A DNA stretch of 64,000 bases from an uncultured Collinsella sp. (GCA_900544645.1 UQWG01000003.1:30861-94860); one strand, 5' to 3'; positions 51,847-61,065 are shown, numbered from the stretch's first letter. Notes: generated by a model not told the origin, from the letters alone. Program-made: numbers and translations.

Positions 51847-52022
51847 CAACAGCATCCGTCAAGCTTTTGGCAAGGTTTTGGTCAGTTGAGCAGGGCTGTT
51901 GAAAACTCGACCCGCCGTTTGCCGACGACTACCGACCGCCCAGAGCGCTCTGCGCCCCTGGGAAAGCCCCACGTCCTAGGCTCCATACCGTCGCCACCCA
52001 AAACGGAAAGGACGTGGGCACG

Positions 52023-52808
52023 ATGACCGAAGCCGCTGTTGAAACCTACGACACCACGACGAGAGGCGCCGCCTCGATGGCAGCCTATCGCGCCGTTCGC
52101 ATCCTGCAACTATTAAGTGAAAACACTGGCGAGGACAAGGCCATGCTTTCCGATGAGCTGATCCGGCGCCTCGCCCATCCCGACGACCCCGCCCGCATGC
52201 CCATCTCGGCGGCGCGGCGCAGCATCTACACCGCCATCTCCGCGCTTCGCCATGCCGGATACGAAATTGAGTACAAACGCGGCGTGGGCTACAAACTTCT
52301 TACCCGTCCGCTCACCGATGAAGAGATCATCCGGCTCCACGGTATGGTCATGCGCAACCGCTCCACGCCTATCGCTATCCGCAAGAGCATGGCGCAGCAC
52401 TTAGTTGCCATGGCGAGTGCCGACGTTCGCGGCTACCTCGATACACCCGAACCCGTTCCGAGCGCAGGCAGCAAGGCTACCAAGGCAACACGCACGCCCA
52501 TCAAGCGTATCGACACGTGCGAGCTCGTCGAGCAGGCCATCGACCACGGAACCACGGTGAGTTTTGATATTTCGAGCGTCACGACGCGTGGCGAAACCGA
52601 AGCAGCACGGATGACACTCCGTCCCTTTGCCATCAGGCAGCGCGATGGCATCTCGTATCTGCTGGGAACGGTCTACGACGCCCGAGGCACCGACGATACG
52701 CTGCGCACCGTCGAGATCGCCCGAATGAGAAACGTCACCACACGTCTCCTCGACGGCAAGAAGCTCTTCGCCGCCCTGGACGAGGACGACGCCTCCGCCG
52801 CCGCATAA
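52023..52808 (+). CDS. WYL-type transcriptional regulator
   Basis: 261 residues. An N-terminal winged-HTH (AAYRAVRILQLLSENTGEDK...ARRSIYTAISALRHAGYEIEYKRGVGYKL) is followed from about residue 140 by a WYL-like domain (TVSFDISSVTT.., LRPFAIRQRDGISYLLGTVYDARG...LRTVEIARM). Such proteins sense small ligands or nucleic acid. The start at the ATG 52023 has AAAGGA ten bases upstream; CCCACGTCC/GGACGTGGG just before it could fold over that site. It precedes the ABC operon in the same direction by 160 bp and may regulate it. Confidence 0.82.
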   Translation: MTEAAVETYDTTTRGAASMAAYRAVRILQLLSENTGEDKAMLSDELIRRLAHPDDPARMPISAARRSIYTAISALRHAGYEIEYKRGVGYKLLTRPLTDEEIIRLHGMVMRNRSTPIAIRKSMAQHLVAMASADVRGYLDTPEPVPSAGSKATKATRTPIKRIDTCELVEQAIDHGTTVSFDISSVTTRGETEAARMTLRPFAIRQRDGISYLLGTVYDARGTDDTLRTVEIARMRNVTTRLLDGKKLFAALDEDDASAAA

Positions 52809-52968
52809 GACCCTCCGCCGCCCATTCGACTACCCGTACCGCCCATCCGATTCTGTATTAAAAAACCCGCCAGGCTGTTGTAAAAATGGACATCAGCGCT
52901 ACTATAGTTCCACTTGCACTTTGTCCCAGTGCAGTGTTTCCAGCCATTTTTATACTGGGGGTAATGAT

Positions 52969-53949
52969 ATGAAGGACATCACCATCAGCCGCAGGAGCCT
53001 TCTGGTCTCCGCCGGCCTGCTCGCGCTCGCCCCGCTCGCCGGATGCGGCGGCAACTCTGGTTCCGGCTCTGCTGCCGTCGGTTCCGACTACACCATCGGC
53101 GTTCTGCAGCTCACCGAGCACTCCGCACTCGATGCCGCCAACGACGGCTTTGTCAAGGGCATCAAGGAGAGCGGCCTTAAGGTCAAGATCGACCAGAAGA
53201 ACGCCCAGAACGACCAGTCCACGTGTAAGTCCATTGCCGACAAGTTTGTGGGCGACAACGTCAACCTGATTTATGCCATCGCCACGCCCGCCGCGCAGGC
53301 TGCCGCCGGCGCCACGGCCGATATCCCCATCGTGGGCTGCGCCATCACCGACTACGCCGCCTCCGGTCTGGTCCAGGACAACGACAAGCCCGGCACCAAC
53401 GTCACGGGCGCTTCCGACCTCACCCCGGTCGCCGAGCAGCTCGAGATGATGCAGAAGGTCCTGCCCGACGTTAAAAAGGTCGGCCTGCTCTACTGCACCG
53501 CCGAGTCCAACTCCGACGTCCAGATCAAGGCCGCCAAGAAGGAGCTCGACAAGCTGGGCCTCGAGTACACTGACTTCACCGTCTCGAGCTCCAACGAGAT
53601 TCAGTCCGTCGTCGAGTCTGCCGTGGGCAAGGTCGACGCGCTGTACTCCCCCACCGACAACACCATCGCCGCGGGTGCCTCGCAGGTCGGCCAGATCTGC
53701 AAGGAAAACAAGCTTCCCTTCGTGACCGGCGAGGAGGGCATGTGCATGGCCGGCGGCCTGTTCACCCTCTCCATCAACTATGAGGACCTGGGCTACGCCG
53801 CGGGCGAGATGGCCGTTAAGATCCTGAAGGGCGAGGCCAAGCCCGAGGATATGCCGATCAAGCACCTCTCGAGCAAGGACCTGGTCGTCGTCAAGAACGA
53901 CGAAATGGCCGAGGCCCTGGGCATCGACCTTTCCGCCCTGGACGCGTAA
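52969..53949 (+). CDS. ABC transporter substrate-binding lipoprotein (TrpX/PF04392-like)
   Basis: 326 residues. A Twin-Arg-like SRRSLLVSAGLL start leads to a lipobox LAGC (Cys ~26). Two alpha/beta lobes follow with NVTGASDLTPVAEQLEMMQKVLPDVKKVGLLY, the family's hallmark. Related proteins bind tryptophan, tyrosine or other amino acids; the ligand is not determined. GGGGGT precedes the ATG. It is the first of three genes: receptor, permease, ATPase. A -35/-10 pair TTGTAA-N16-TACTAT lies about 75 bp upstream. Confidence 0.88.
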   Translation: MKDITISRRSLLVSAGLLALAPLAGCGGNSGSGSAAVGSDYTIGVLQLTEHSALDAANDGFVKGIKESGLKVKIDQKNAQNDQSTCKSIADKFVGDNVNLIYAIATPAAQAAAGATADIPIVGCAITDYAASGLVQDNDKPGTNVTGASDLTPVAEQLEMMQKVLPDVKKVGLLYCTAESNSDVQIKAAKKELDKLGLEYTDFTVSSSNEIQSVVESAVGKVDALYSPTDNTIAAGASQVGQICKENKLPFVTGEEGMCMAGGLFTLSINYEDLGYAAGEMAVKILKGEAKPEDMPIKHLSSKDLVVVKNDEMAEALGIDLSALDA

Positions 53950-54152
53950 TGCCATACGCGGCATGCGTCTAGAGCCCGTGCTCGCGCTTTAGCCGCGTTA
54001 TTCAATATCTGAGCCACAGGGGCGGGCGCTGTAGACCGGCGTCCGCCCTGCTTGTTTCAGGTAAAACAAAACGTCTGTCCGTAACTCTTCTATGCATTGT
54101 TACCGCTATTATGGTGAATCACGTGTCCACCCTATCCTAGGAGGTATGAAGC

Positions 54153-55076
54153 ATGCTCATTGCATTGCAGGGCGCCGTTTCGCAGGGCGTCCTCTGGGGC
54201 ATTATGGTGCTTGGCGTGTTTATCACGTTCCGCCTGCTCGACATTCCCGATATGACCTGCGACGGCAGCTTTGCCCTCGGCGGCTGCGTCTGCGCTGTGC
54301 TCATCGTCAATAACAACGTCGACCCGCTGTTCGCCGTGCTGGCCGGTATGTGCGCCGGCGCCATCGCGGGCGCCGTCACGGGCATTTTGACCACCGTCTT
54401 TGAGATTCCTGCGATCCTCGCCGGAATCCTCACCCAGATCAGCCTGTGGTCCATCAACCTGCGCATCATGGGCAAGTCCAATACGCCCATTCTTGCCAAA
54501 GGCACCGTGTTCTCGGCCGTCAGCAATATGACCGGTCTGCCGCAGTCCACCGTTGCCATCATCTTGGGCATCCTGCTCGCCGTGGCTATCGTTGCCATCC
54601 TGTATTGGTTCTTTGGCACCGAGATCGGCTCGGCGCTGCGAGCCACCGGCAACAACGAGTACATGATCCGCGCTCTGGGCGTCAACACCAACTCCACCAA
54701 GATGATCGCCCTCGTGCTCTCCAACGCCCTCATCGGCCTTTCGGGCGCGCTCATCTGCCAGAGCCAAAAGTATGCCGACATTGGTATGGGCACCGGTGCC
54801 ATCGTTATCGGTCTTGCCGCCATTGTTATCGGCGAGGTGCTCGGCCGTCTGCTGCCCGGCGGCCTCACGCAGTTTAGCGTCCGTCTTGCCTCCGCCGTCT
54901 TTGGCTCCGTGGTGTACTTCCTTATCCGCGCCATCGTGCTGCAGTTGGGCATGGACGCCAACGACATGAAGCTGCTCTCCGCCGTGATTGTCGCTGTGGC
55001 CCTGTGCGTGCCCGTGGTTTGGGAGCGCTATAAGCTCCGCAGCTCCTACACGAAGGGGGATGAGGCAGATGCTTAA
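54153..55076 (+). CDS. ABC transporter permease (BPD_transp_2 type)
   Basis: 307 residues, about nine transmembrane segments. The DMTCDGSFALGG block (~32-43) and ALRATGNNEYMIRALGVNTNSTKMIALVLSNALIG (~160-195) are typical of the permeases paired with PF04392 receptors. It overlaps the ATPase gene by 8 bp. AGGAGG lies upstream of the ATG. Confidence 0.9.
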   Translation: MLIALQGAVSQGVLWGIMVLGVFITFRLLDIPDMTCDGSFALGGCVCAVLIVNNNVDPLFAVLAGMCAGAIAGAVTGILTTVFEIPAILAGILTQISLWSINLRIMGKSNTPILAKGTVFSAVSNMTGLPQSTVAIILGILLAVAIVAILYWFFGTEIGSALRATGNNEYMIRALGVNTNSTKMIALVLSNALIGLSGALICQSQKYADIGMGTGAIVIGLAAIVIGEVLGRLLPGGLTQFSVRLASAVFGSVVYFLIRAIVLQLGMDANDMKLLSAVIVAVALCVPVVWERYKLRSSYTKGDEADA

Positions 55077-55863
55077 GCTCTCGCACGTCAAGAAGACCTT
55101 TAACAAGGGCACCGTCACCGAGAAGCGCGCGCTCACCGGCGTAGACCTCACCCTGAATGACGGCGACTTTGTAACCGTGATCGGCGGCAACGGCGCCGGC
55201 AAGTCCACGCTGCTCAACATGATCGCCGGCGTGTACCCGCTCGATTCGGGCGTTATTGAGCTCGACGGCACCGACATCTCGCGCCTGAGCGAGTCGCAGC
55301 GCGCCAAGTACCTGGGCCGCGTGTTTCAGGACCCCATGCGCGGTACCGCTGCCGACATGCAGATCGCCGAGAACCTGGCCCTCGCCAAGCGTCGCGGCCA
55401 GCGTCGCGGCCTTTCGTGGGGCGTCACCAAGGCCGAGAAAGATGAGTACGTCGAGCTGCTCAAGCGCCTGGACCTTGGTCTGGACACGCGTCTCAACGCC
55501 AAGGTCGGCCTGCTCTCGGGTGGCCAGCGCCAGGCACTCACCCTGCTGATGGCCACGCTCACCAGGCCGCGCCTGCTGCTGCTCGACGAGCACACCGCGG
55601 CCCTCGACCCCAAGACGGCCTCTAAGGTGCTTAACCTGACCGAGGAGATCGTCGACGAGAACCACCTGACCACGCTCATGGTCACGCACAACATGAACGA
55701 CGCCATCCGTCTGGGCAACCGTCTGATCATGATGCACGAAGGCCACGTGATCTACGACGTGGCGGGCGATGAGAAGAAGTCGCTCACCGTAGCCGACCTG
55801 CTGCAGAAGTTCGAGGAGGTCTCGGGAGGCGAGCTCGCCAACGACCGCATGCTGCTAAGCTAA
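55069..55863 (+). CDS. ABC transporter ATP-binding protein
   Basis: 264 residues. Walker A is GGNGAGKSTLLN (~40-51), the signature is LSGGQRQALTLL (~150) and Walker B is LLLLDEHTAALD (~172-183), where the usual Glu is in E-H-T-A. The H-loop is MVTHN. It energises the permease and closes the operon; a strong hairpin follows. Confidence 0.93.
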   Translation: MLKLSHVKKTFNKGTVTEKRALTGVDLTLNDGDFVTVIGGNGAGKSTLLNMIAGVYPLDSGVIELDGTDISRLSESQRAKYLGRVFQDPMRGTAADMQIAENLALAKRRGQRRGLSWGVTKAEKDEYVELLKRLDLGLDTRLNAKVGLLSGGQRQALTLLMATLTRPRLLLLDEHTAALDPKTASKVLNLTEEIVDENHLTTLMVTHNMNDAIRLGNRLIMMHEGHVIYDVAGDEKKSLTVADLLQKFEEVSGGELANDRMLLS

Positions 55864-55902
55864 AACCTGCCAAAAAGGGACAGGTTTATTTTGGTAGGTT
55901 TT
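55862..55902. repeat. GGGACAG-family hairpin, mate of 24051 and 22236
   Basis: CCTGCCAAAA / TTTTGGTAGG with AGGGACAGGTTTA between, flanked by AAAA and TTTT. The 33-bp unit is identical (reverse orientation) to 24051-24083, and similar to 22236, which extends the match rightward (TTTTATCTG-G-AAACGCC). It begins inside the stop codon of the ATPase gene. Confidence 0.85.
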
Positions 55903-55917
55903 ATCTGCGCAAACGCC

Positions 55918-55957
55918 AAAACCGCCGCAAAGGGACAGAGGCCCTTGCGGCGGTTTT
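55918..55957 (+). terminator. ABC operon terminator of the GGGACAG family
   Basis: AAAACCGCCGCAAGGG-type stem pairing with CCCTTGCGGCGGTTTT around GACAGAGG, followed by CGC. It is both the second hairpin after the ABC operon and a member of the small hairpin family. Confidence 0.8.
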
Positions 55958-56005
55958 CGCATATTATGTCGATAATCCAGCGTCAGCAGGAACTACTGGT
56001 TAAGG

Positions 56006-56160
56006 ACTAAGGAAACTGCCACGAGAAGCTCTCTTCCCCGTCTCGCCTTGACCGCCGCACTCCTTGCCGGCGTGCTCGCCGGCGCCCCAGCTTACGCCAC
56101 CGCGGCCACCCCATCTCAAGTTATCGGCCCGTCCGATGTGATCGGACGGGCTTCTTGGTG
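56006..56160 (+). other. Signal-peptide-like remnant with a terminator hairpin
   Basis: In frame with TTG at 56048 the DNA reads RSSLPRLALTAALLAGVLAG then APAYATA, like the start of a secreted protein. No ATG precedes it, and after ~40 residues the frame runs into CCCGTCCGAT-G-ATCGGACGGG, a terminator-like stem. Either a degraded gene or a chance match. The rest of the 335-bp gap holds only repeats. Confidence 0.25.
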
Positions 56161-56199
56161 GGTATCATGGTTGGACGATCATAAGGAGGTTTTCCCTAC

Positions 56200-56967
56200 A
56201 TGGAATTGTTTGAGCCGATTCTTCATTTCTTTGAGCAACGGTGGGTCCACAACATCATCTGGGCCGTCATCTTGGCGATAGGCACCGCCGTCGCCGCCAA
56301 GGTCGTATCCAAGACCCTGAACCATCTGCTTAACCGAGACGATAACCCGCTTCCGGCATCGAGTATCTTCATCAACATCGCGCGCGCCGTCATCTGGATG
56401 ATTGGCGGCAGCTTTATCCTCGATAACTGCTTTGGCATTAACGCAAACGCGCTCGTCGCCGCCCTTGGCGTCGGCGGCATCGCCATCTCGCTCGGCTTTC
56501 AGGACACGCTATCAAACCTTATCGGCGGCATGCAGGTGACCTTTATGGGCATCATCAAACCCGGCGACAATATCGAGGTCGGCGGCGTATCCGGCGTTGT
56601 CCAAGACATCACTTGGCGCCATACGACGATTGAGGATGCCTGTGGACAGACCATCATTGTGCCCAATTCCAACATCTCCAAGAACACGCTCGTGCATTTG
56701 ATGCCCTTTGGGCGCGTGGCCGTGCCCGTTGCCGTAAAGGACACGTCTAAGTGGGCCTCCCTTGACGTGCTGGCAGACGAGCTCACGAGCGCAACCAAAA
56801 CGGCCGTCTCGCCCATCTCGGGCTTTGACAAGGAGCCCTACGTACTCTTTAGCGAAATCGGCGACTTTGGCATCAAAGGAAAGATCATCTTTATCGTCAG
56901 CGACGACAGCACTACTTTCACGGCAGCCGACGCCTGCATCCGCGCCATCGCCCCCATCATCGCCTAA
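56200..56967 (+). CDS. Mechanosensitive ion channel, MscS family
   Basis: 255 residues. Three transmembrane helices are followed by the pore-lining TM3 (ALVAALGVGGIAISLGFQDTLSNLIGG, ~85-111) and the beta-domain PGDNIEVGGVSGVVQDITWRHTTIED. Released under hypo-osmotic stress. Short N-terminus, as in the minimal MscS class. AAGGAGG lies 10 bases before the ATG. Confidence 0.92.
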   Translation: MELFEPILHFFEQRWVHNIIWAVILAIGTAVAAKVVSKTLNHLLNRDDNPLPASSIFINIARAVIWMIGGSFILDNCFGINANALVAALGVGGIAISLGFQDTLSNLIGGMQVTFMGIIKPGDNIEVGGVSGVVQDITWRHTTIEDACGQTIIVPNSNISKNTLVHLMPFGRVAVPVAVKDTSKWASLDVLADELTSATKTAVSPISGFDKEPYVLFSEIGDFGIKGKIIFIVSDDSTTFTAADACIRAIAPIIA

Positions 56968-57005
56968 ACCACAGCAAAGGGGACAGGCATCTTTGTAGTG
57001 GTTTT
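56966..57005 (+). terminator. mscS terminator of the GGGACAG family
   Basis: AAACCAC and GTGGTTTT arms with inner CAAAG/CTTTG around GGGGACAGGCAT. It overlaps the mscS stop codon region and is followed by TTTTCA. Confidence 0.75.
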
Positions 57006-57060
57006 CATTCGTGGTACCATGGTTCATATCGTTGTTTAAACGACTAAGGGAGTAGACACC

Positions 57061-58977
57061 ATGGAAGAGGCCTATCGTCAAGCACGCAAGCGCGGCGAGC
57101 AGGGACGCCGTCGCGCCATTAGTCAAAGCGAGCATCCATACCTTACGGACCTCGATAGCTTGGTTGCTCAGCTCCCCTTAGGTCAGCGAGTGAGCGTCGG
57201 CCTGCGGGATATTCCGCTCGAAATGGTCGTCGGCACGGTCACCAAAGGCCGTCAGTCCGCCTTTTCATGCAACTTTATGCCCCTGCTGCCGTTTAACACC
57301 GAGTTCGCCCGCAAGTGGTCCAACCTCTACGACATCCAGGTAACCGAGGGCTATCGCGACCCCATCATCGTCACCGAGTTCATGCATCGGTTCTATGTCC
57401 AGGAAGGCAACAAACGCGTCAGTGTCCTCAAATTCCTGGACGCTCCAACGGTTTCGGCCAGGGTCACCCGTCTCTACCCCGGCACATGGGATTCCGTCGA
57501 AAGCCGCCTGTACGGTGAATTCTGCGCGTTTTGGCGTGTCTGCCCCCTATACGAGATCGAGTTCTCGCGTGAGGGAAGCTACGAGACGCTCGCCAAGATG
57601 CTCGGTCAAAACCTTATCGAAAAATGGCCGCAGAAAAAGGTCGACTACCTGCGCCACACCTTCCTGCTCTTTAAGCGCGCCTACCTTCGCGCAGGCGGCG
57701 ACCACCTGGACATTACGCCCGCCGACGCCATGCTCGTCTACCTCAATGTGTACAACCAGGACCGCCTGCTGGATACGCCGACGGATATCGTCGTAAACCG
57801 CCTGTGCAAGATTTGGCGCGAGCTGGTCATTGCCGGCAAAAATGACGAGGACAAGGTCGATCTTGTCGAAGCGCCGAGCGTCGATGAGGAGGAGTCGCCC
57901 ACCAAGTCCACCTCCGGCGTGCTCAACTTCTTTATGGGCAAGACTGTCTATTCGGCGGCCAACCCCCTGTGTATCGCCTTTATCCATGAGTTCCCCTGTG
58001 CGGCGTCGAGCTGGGACAGTCTGCACGACCAAGGACGCCAGTATCTCGATGAGCACTTTGACGGTATCGTGCGCACCGAGGCGTTCGAGGACTGTCACGA
58101 TCCGGACGTGTTCTACGCCGCCGTGGAAACGGCTGTCAAACATGGAGACAACGTCATCTTCTCGACCTCGCACCGCCTGATGGAATACACGCTCAGAGCT
58201 GCCGTTGAGTATCCCCAGGTTCGGTTCCTCAACTGCTCTATCGGCCTTCCCCACCAAAGCGTCCGTTCGTACTTTGGCAAGATGTACGAGGCCAAGTTCC
58301 TCCTGGGCGCCCTTGCCGCCAGCATGGCGGACAACCATCGCATCGGCTACCACGCGTCGGTCTTCGCATCCGGCGCGCTCAGCGAGATCAATGCCTTTGC
58401 CATCGGTGCCTCGCTGCTCGACCCCCGCGCGCAAATTATCCTCACCTGGGGCGATGTACCCGCCGGCGGTCTTGCCGAGGCCATGTGCCGCGAAGGCGTG
58501 AGCGTCATGACCGGCGCTGACATGTCAAAGTCGCTCGAAGACCCTACGGCCTACGGACTCCACCGCCTGGTCGATGGCAAGGTTTCCGGCATCGCCATGC
58601 CGGTATGGAACTGGGGCCGTTACTACGAGCTCATCGTTCGCAGCCTTCTGCACGGCACGTGGGACGAGACCAGCGATGACAACCAAGTGCGCGCCGTCAA
58701 CTACTGGTACGGCATGAGCTCTGGCGTTATCGACATCCGTTACGCTCCGGGCCTACCCTACCAGACGCGCAAACTCGTGCAGTTGCTCCGTAACGGCATT
58801 GTTGAGGGATCCATCAACCCCTTTGGCGGCGAGCTCCACAGCCAGAACGGCGTGGTACAGATCGAAGGCTTCCCTCCGCTGCCGAGCACGCAGATTGTCG
58901 AGATGAATTGGCTGGCGGATAACGTGGTAGGCACCATTCCGCAGCTCGACGATGAGCCGAAAGTCCCTGCCCTATGA
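57061..58977 (+). CDS. Cytoplasmic ParB-like plus BMP-family ligand-binding fusion protein
   Basis: 638 residues without a signal peptide or lipobox. The first ~280 residues include EFMHRFYVQEGNKRVSVLKF (~106-125), resembling the ParB/Sulfiredoxin-type E-G-N-x-R loop, then a helical region. Residues ~290-620 resemble PnrA/BMP nucleoside-binding lipoproteins (K-Y-AKFLLGALAASMADNHRIGYHAS, then F-AIGASLLDPRAQIIL). A receptor fold placed in the cytoplasm on a DNA-binding-like head suggests a ligand sensor. The stop overlaps the phosphoesterase start (ATGA). Confidence 0.6.
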   Translation: MEEAYRQARKRGEQGRRRAISQSEHPYLTDLDSLVAQLPLGQRVSVGLRDIPLEMVVGTVTKGRQSAFSCNFMPLLPFNTEFARKWSNLYDIQVTEGYRDPIIVTEFMHRFYVQEGNKRVSVLKFLDAPTVSARVTRLYPGTWDSVESRLYGEFCAFWRVCPLYEIEFSREGSYETLAKMLGQNLIEKWPQKKVDYLRHTFLLFKRAYLRAGGDHLDITPADAMLVYLNVYNQDRLLDTPTDIVVNRLCKIWRELVIAGKNDEDKVDLVEAPSVDEEESPTKSTSGVLNFFMGKTVYSAANPLCIAFIHEFPCAASSWDSLHDQGRQYLDEHFDGIVRTEAFEDCHDPDVFYAAVETAVKHGDNVIFSTSHRLMEYTLRAAVEYPQVRFLNCSIGLPHQSVRSYFGKMYEAKFLLGALAASMADNHRIGYHASVFASGALSEINAFAIGASLLDPRAQIILTWGDVPAGGLAEAMCREGVSVMTGADMSKSLEDPTAYGLHRLVDGKVSGIAMPVWNWGRYYELIVRSLLHGTWDETSDDNQVRAVNYWYGMSSGVIDIRYAPGLPYQTRKLVQLLRNGIVEGSINPFGGELHSQNGVVQIEGFPPLPSTQIVEMNWLADNVVGTIPQLDDEPKVPAL

Positions 58978-59684
58978 AAATCCTTGCCATAGCCGATACC
59001 GAAGAACGATGCCTTTGGGAGTGCTTTCGCAAGGAACGCTTTGAGGGCGTCGACCTGATTTTGTCCGCCGGCGATCTGGACCCGGACTATCTTGAGTTTT
59101 TGGTTACGGTCATCAACAAACCGCTCATCTACGTGCGTGGCAATCACGATGACCGCTACGCACGTCATGCACCGGGCGGATGTATCTGCGTAGAAGACAG
59201 CGTGTACACGTACCGAGGGATTCGCATTGCGGGCCTTGGCGGGTCCATGCGTTATCGCGACGGCGCCAACATGTACACCGAACGCGAGATGTCCAAGCGT
59301 ATGCGTAAGCTGTCGCGTAAGGTTAGGATGGTCGGCGGGTGCGACATTCTGCTTACCCATGCGCCCGCCGCCGGTATGGGTGATCTGGACGATCTACCGC
59401 ATCGAGGGTTTGAGTGCTTTAACACGGCGCTTGAGTCCTGGGGAGCCGACTACATGGTGCATGGGCATGTACACAAAAGCTACGGTTACGATTTTCAGCG
59501 CGAGCGGCAGCATATGTGTGGAACGACGATCATCAACGCCTGCGGCTATACGCAGTTTGAGCTCGACCAGACGCGCTACCCCATCCGTGGCTGGCAGGCA
59601 GCCTGGCTCAACTCGCAAACCATGCGCCGCGAGCTCAAGCGCCACGAGGCCATTGAGTCCTCTACCGCCAGAACACCCTGGTAA
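58974..59684 (+). CDS. Metallophosphoesterase, calcineurin-like
   Basis: 236 residues. The dimetal motifs are IADTEE (D-x-(H/E)-type, residue ~7), GDLD (~34), VRGNHDD (~60), LTHAPAAG (~126) and HGHVHKS (~160). The usual DxH is replaced by Asp-Thr-Glu at the first motif. Substrates of this YfcE/MPP-type group range from cyclic nucleotides to phosphodiesters. It is translationally coupled to the BMP-fusion gene, so they likely act together, perhaps on a nucleotide signal. Confidence 0.85.
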   Translation: MKILAIADTEERCLWECFRKERFEGVDLILSAGDLDPDYLEFLVTVINKPLIYVRGNHDDRYARHAPGGCICVEDSVYTYRGIRIAGLGGSMRYRDGANMYTEREMSKRMRKLSRKVRMVGGCDILLTHAPAAGMGDLDDLPHRGFECFNTALESWGADYMVHGHVHKSYGYDFQRERQHMCGTTIINACGYTQFELDQTRYPIRGWQAAWLNSQTMRRELKRHEAIESSTARTPW

Positions 59685-59723
59685 CCACCTCAAAGGGGAC
59701 GCTGTCCCCTTTGAGGTGGTTTT
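59683..59723. terminator. Perfect 18-bp hairpin terminator, GGGACAG family
   Basis: AACCACCTCAAAGGGGAC / GTCCCCTTTGAGGTGGTT with a GCT loop, followed by TT. It overlaps the stop codon of the phosphoesterase gene. Rightward T-run is short; leftward A-rich sequence is lacking, so it serves mainly the plus strand. Confidence 0.8.
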
Positions 59724-59737
59724 GATACGCGATAGCA

Positions 59738-59775
59738 AGAAACCCGGTCCCACACGAGGCGGAACCGGGTTTCTT
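59738..59775 (-). terminator. rplKA operon terminator
   Basis: GAAACCCGGTTCC / GGACCGGGTTTC stem on the minus strand, followed by TTGC, 36 bp after the rplA stop codon. It lies tail to tail with the phosphoesterase terminator. Confidence 0.75.
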
Positions 59776-59811
59776 TAGCAATGCTTGCTTTGCTCAGGCA
59801 GTAACTAGCAG

Positions 59812-60519
59812 TTACTCAGCCAGGAAGTCACGCTGGACAGCGGGATCGACCTTGACGCCAGGGCCCATGGTGGAAGACACGGAGATGGACTTGACGTACT
59901 TGCCCTTAGCAGAAGAGGGCTTGACGCGCAGGATCTCGGTGTACAGGGCAGCGTAGTTCTCGACGAGCTGCTGCTCAGAGAAGGACTTCTTGCCCAGGGG
60001 CACGTGGCAGATGCCGTAGCGGTCGGCACGATACTCAACGCGGCCGGCCTTGAGCTCGGAGACCATCTTGGCGACGTCCATGGTCACGGTACCGAGCTTA
60101 GGGTTCGGCATAAGGCCACGGGGACCAAGGATCTTACCGATGCGGCCAACCTTGGCCATCATGTTCGGCGTAGCGATAGCGGCGTCGAAGTTGATCTCGC
60201 CCTTCTGGATCTGGGCGACGAGCTCGTCGGAACCGATGATGTCGGCGCCGGCAGCCTCGGCCTCGCGGGCCTTCTCGCCCTCGGCGAAGACGGCAACACG
60301 AACGGTCTTGCCGGTGCCGTGGGGCAGGGAGATGGAACCACGGATGTTCTGGTCAGCCTTACGAGTATCGATGCCCAGACGGAAGTGGGCCTCGACGGTC
60401 TCGTCGAACTTGGCGGTGTCGAGCTCCTTGATGAGCTTGGCAGCCTGAAGGGGGGTGTAGAGCGTGGCGCGGTCGATCTTCTCGGCAGCGGCGTTATAGC
60501 TCTTACCATGCTTAGCCAT
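59812..60519 (-). CDS. rplA: 50S ribosomal protein L1
   Basis: 235 residues, L1 stalk protein that also represses rplKA translation in many bacteria. It begins MAKHGKSY-AA; GGAGG lies eight bases before this ATG and only two before an upstream one, so the inner start is chosen. Conserved T-V-(E/D)-A-HFRLGID and GPRGLMPNPK-GTVT (~125) and the C-terminal A-S-TMGPG-KVD are present. It lies 117 bp after rplK. Confidence 0.97.
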   Translation of the reverse strand: MAKHGKSYNAAAEKIDRATLYTPLQAAKLIKELDTAKFDETVEAHFRLGIDTRKADQNIRGSISLPHGTGKTVRVAVFAEGEKAREAEAAGADIIGSDELVAQIQKGEINFDAAIATPNMMAKVGRIGKILGPRGLMPNPKLGTVTMDVAKMVSELKAGRVEYRADRYGICHVPLGKKSFSEQQLVENYAALYTEILRVKPSSAKGKYVKSISVSSTMGPGVKVDPAVQRDFLAE

Positions 60520-60636
60520 GTGCATTACCTCCTGTGGTTAAACGGGCGTGAGCCCTCCCACATCGTATCGTGTGCCCTATTGCACACATTTAACGGGCGC
60601 CCCGGTCGGAGCACCCGTCGTTACCATAAGAAATCG

Positions 60637-61065
60637 CTACTCAGCGATGGTGACGCCCATGGAACGGGCGGTACCGGCGATGATCTTCTTGGCGGCGTCA
60701 ATGTCGTTGGCATTGAGGTCCGGCATCTTGATCTCGGCGATCTTGGTGAGCTGCTCCTGGGAGAGCTGACCAACCTTGTCGGCCTGGGGCTTAGCGGAAC
60801 CAGACTTGAGGTTCAGCTCCTTCTTGATGAGGTGAGCCGCCGGCGGGGTCTTGGTGATGAAGGAGAAGGACTTATCCTCGTAGACAGAGATCTCAACGGG
60901 GATGATGTCGCCCTTCTTGTCCTGCGTCTCGGCGTTAAAGGCCTGGCAGAACTGCATGATGTTCACGCCAGCAGCGCCCAGGGCGGGGCCGACGGGAGGA
61001 GCGGGGTTAGCTGCACCAGCAGGAATCTGGAGCTTAATGACGTTGGCAACCTTCTTCTCAGCCAT
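60637..61065 (-). CDS. rplK: 50S ribosomal protein L11
   Basis: 142 residues, target of thiostrepton and site of stringent-factor activation. MAEKKVANVIKLQIPAG-ANPAPPVGPALG is the canonical N-terminus. AAGGA lies six bases before the ATG at 61065 and directly abuts an earlier ATG, so the inner start is used. It follows nusG by about 120 bp. Confidence 0.97.
   Translation of the reverse strand: MAEKKVANVIKLQIPAGAANPAPPVGPALGAAGVNIMQFCQAFNAETQDKKGDIIPVEISVYEDKSFSFITKTPPAAHLIKKELNLKSGSAKPQADKVGQLSQEQLTKIAEIKMPDLNANDIDAAKKIIAGTARSMGVTIAE

Noticed and set aside
52870..52968. Riboswitch or Trp-type leader before the ABC transporter genes.
   Set aside because: Only short hairpins (TGCACT/AGTGCA; CCAG/CTGG) were found; no leader peptide with tryptophan codons or known aptamer pattern.
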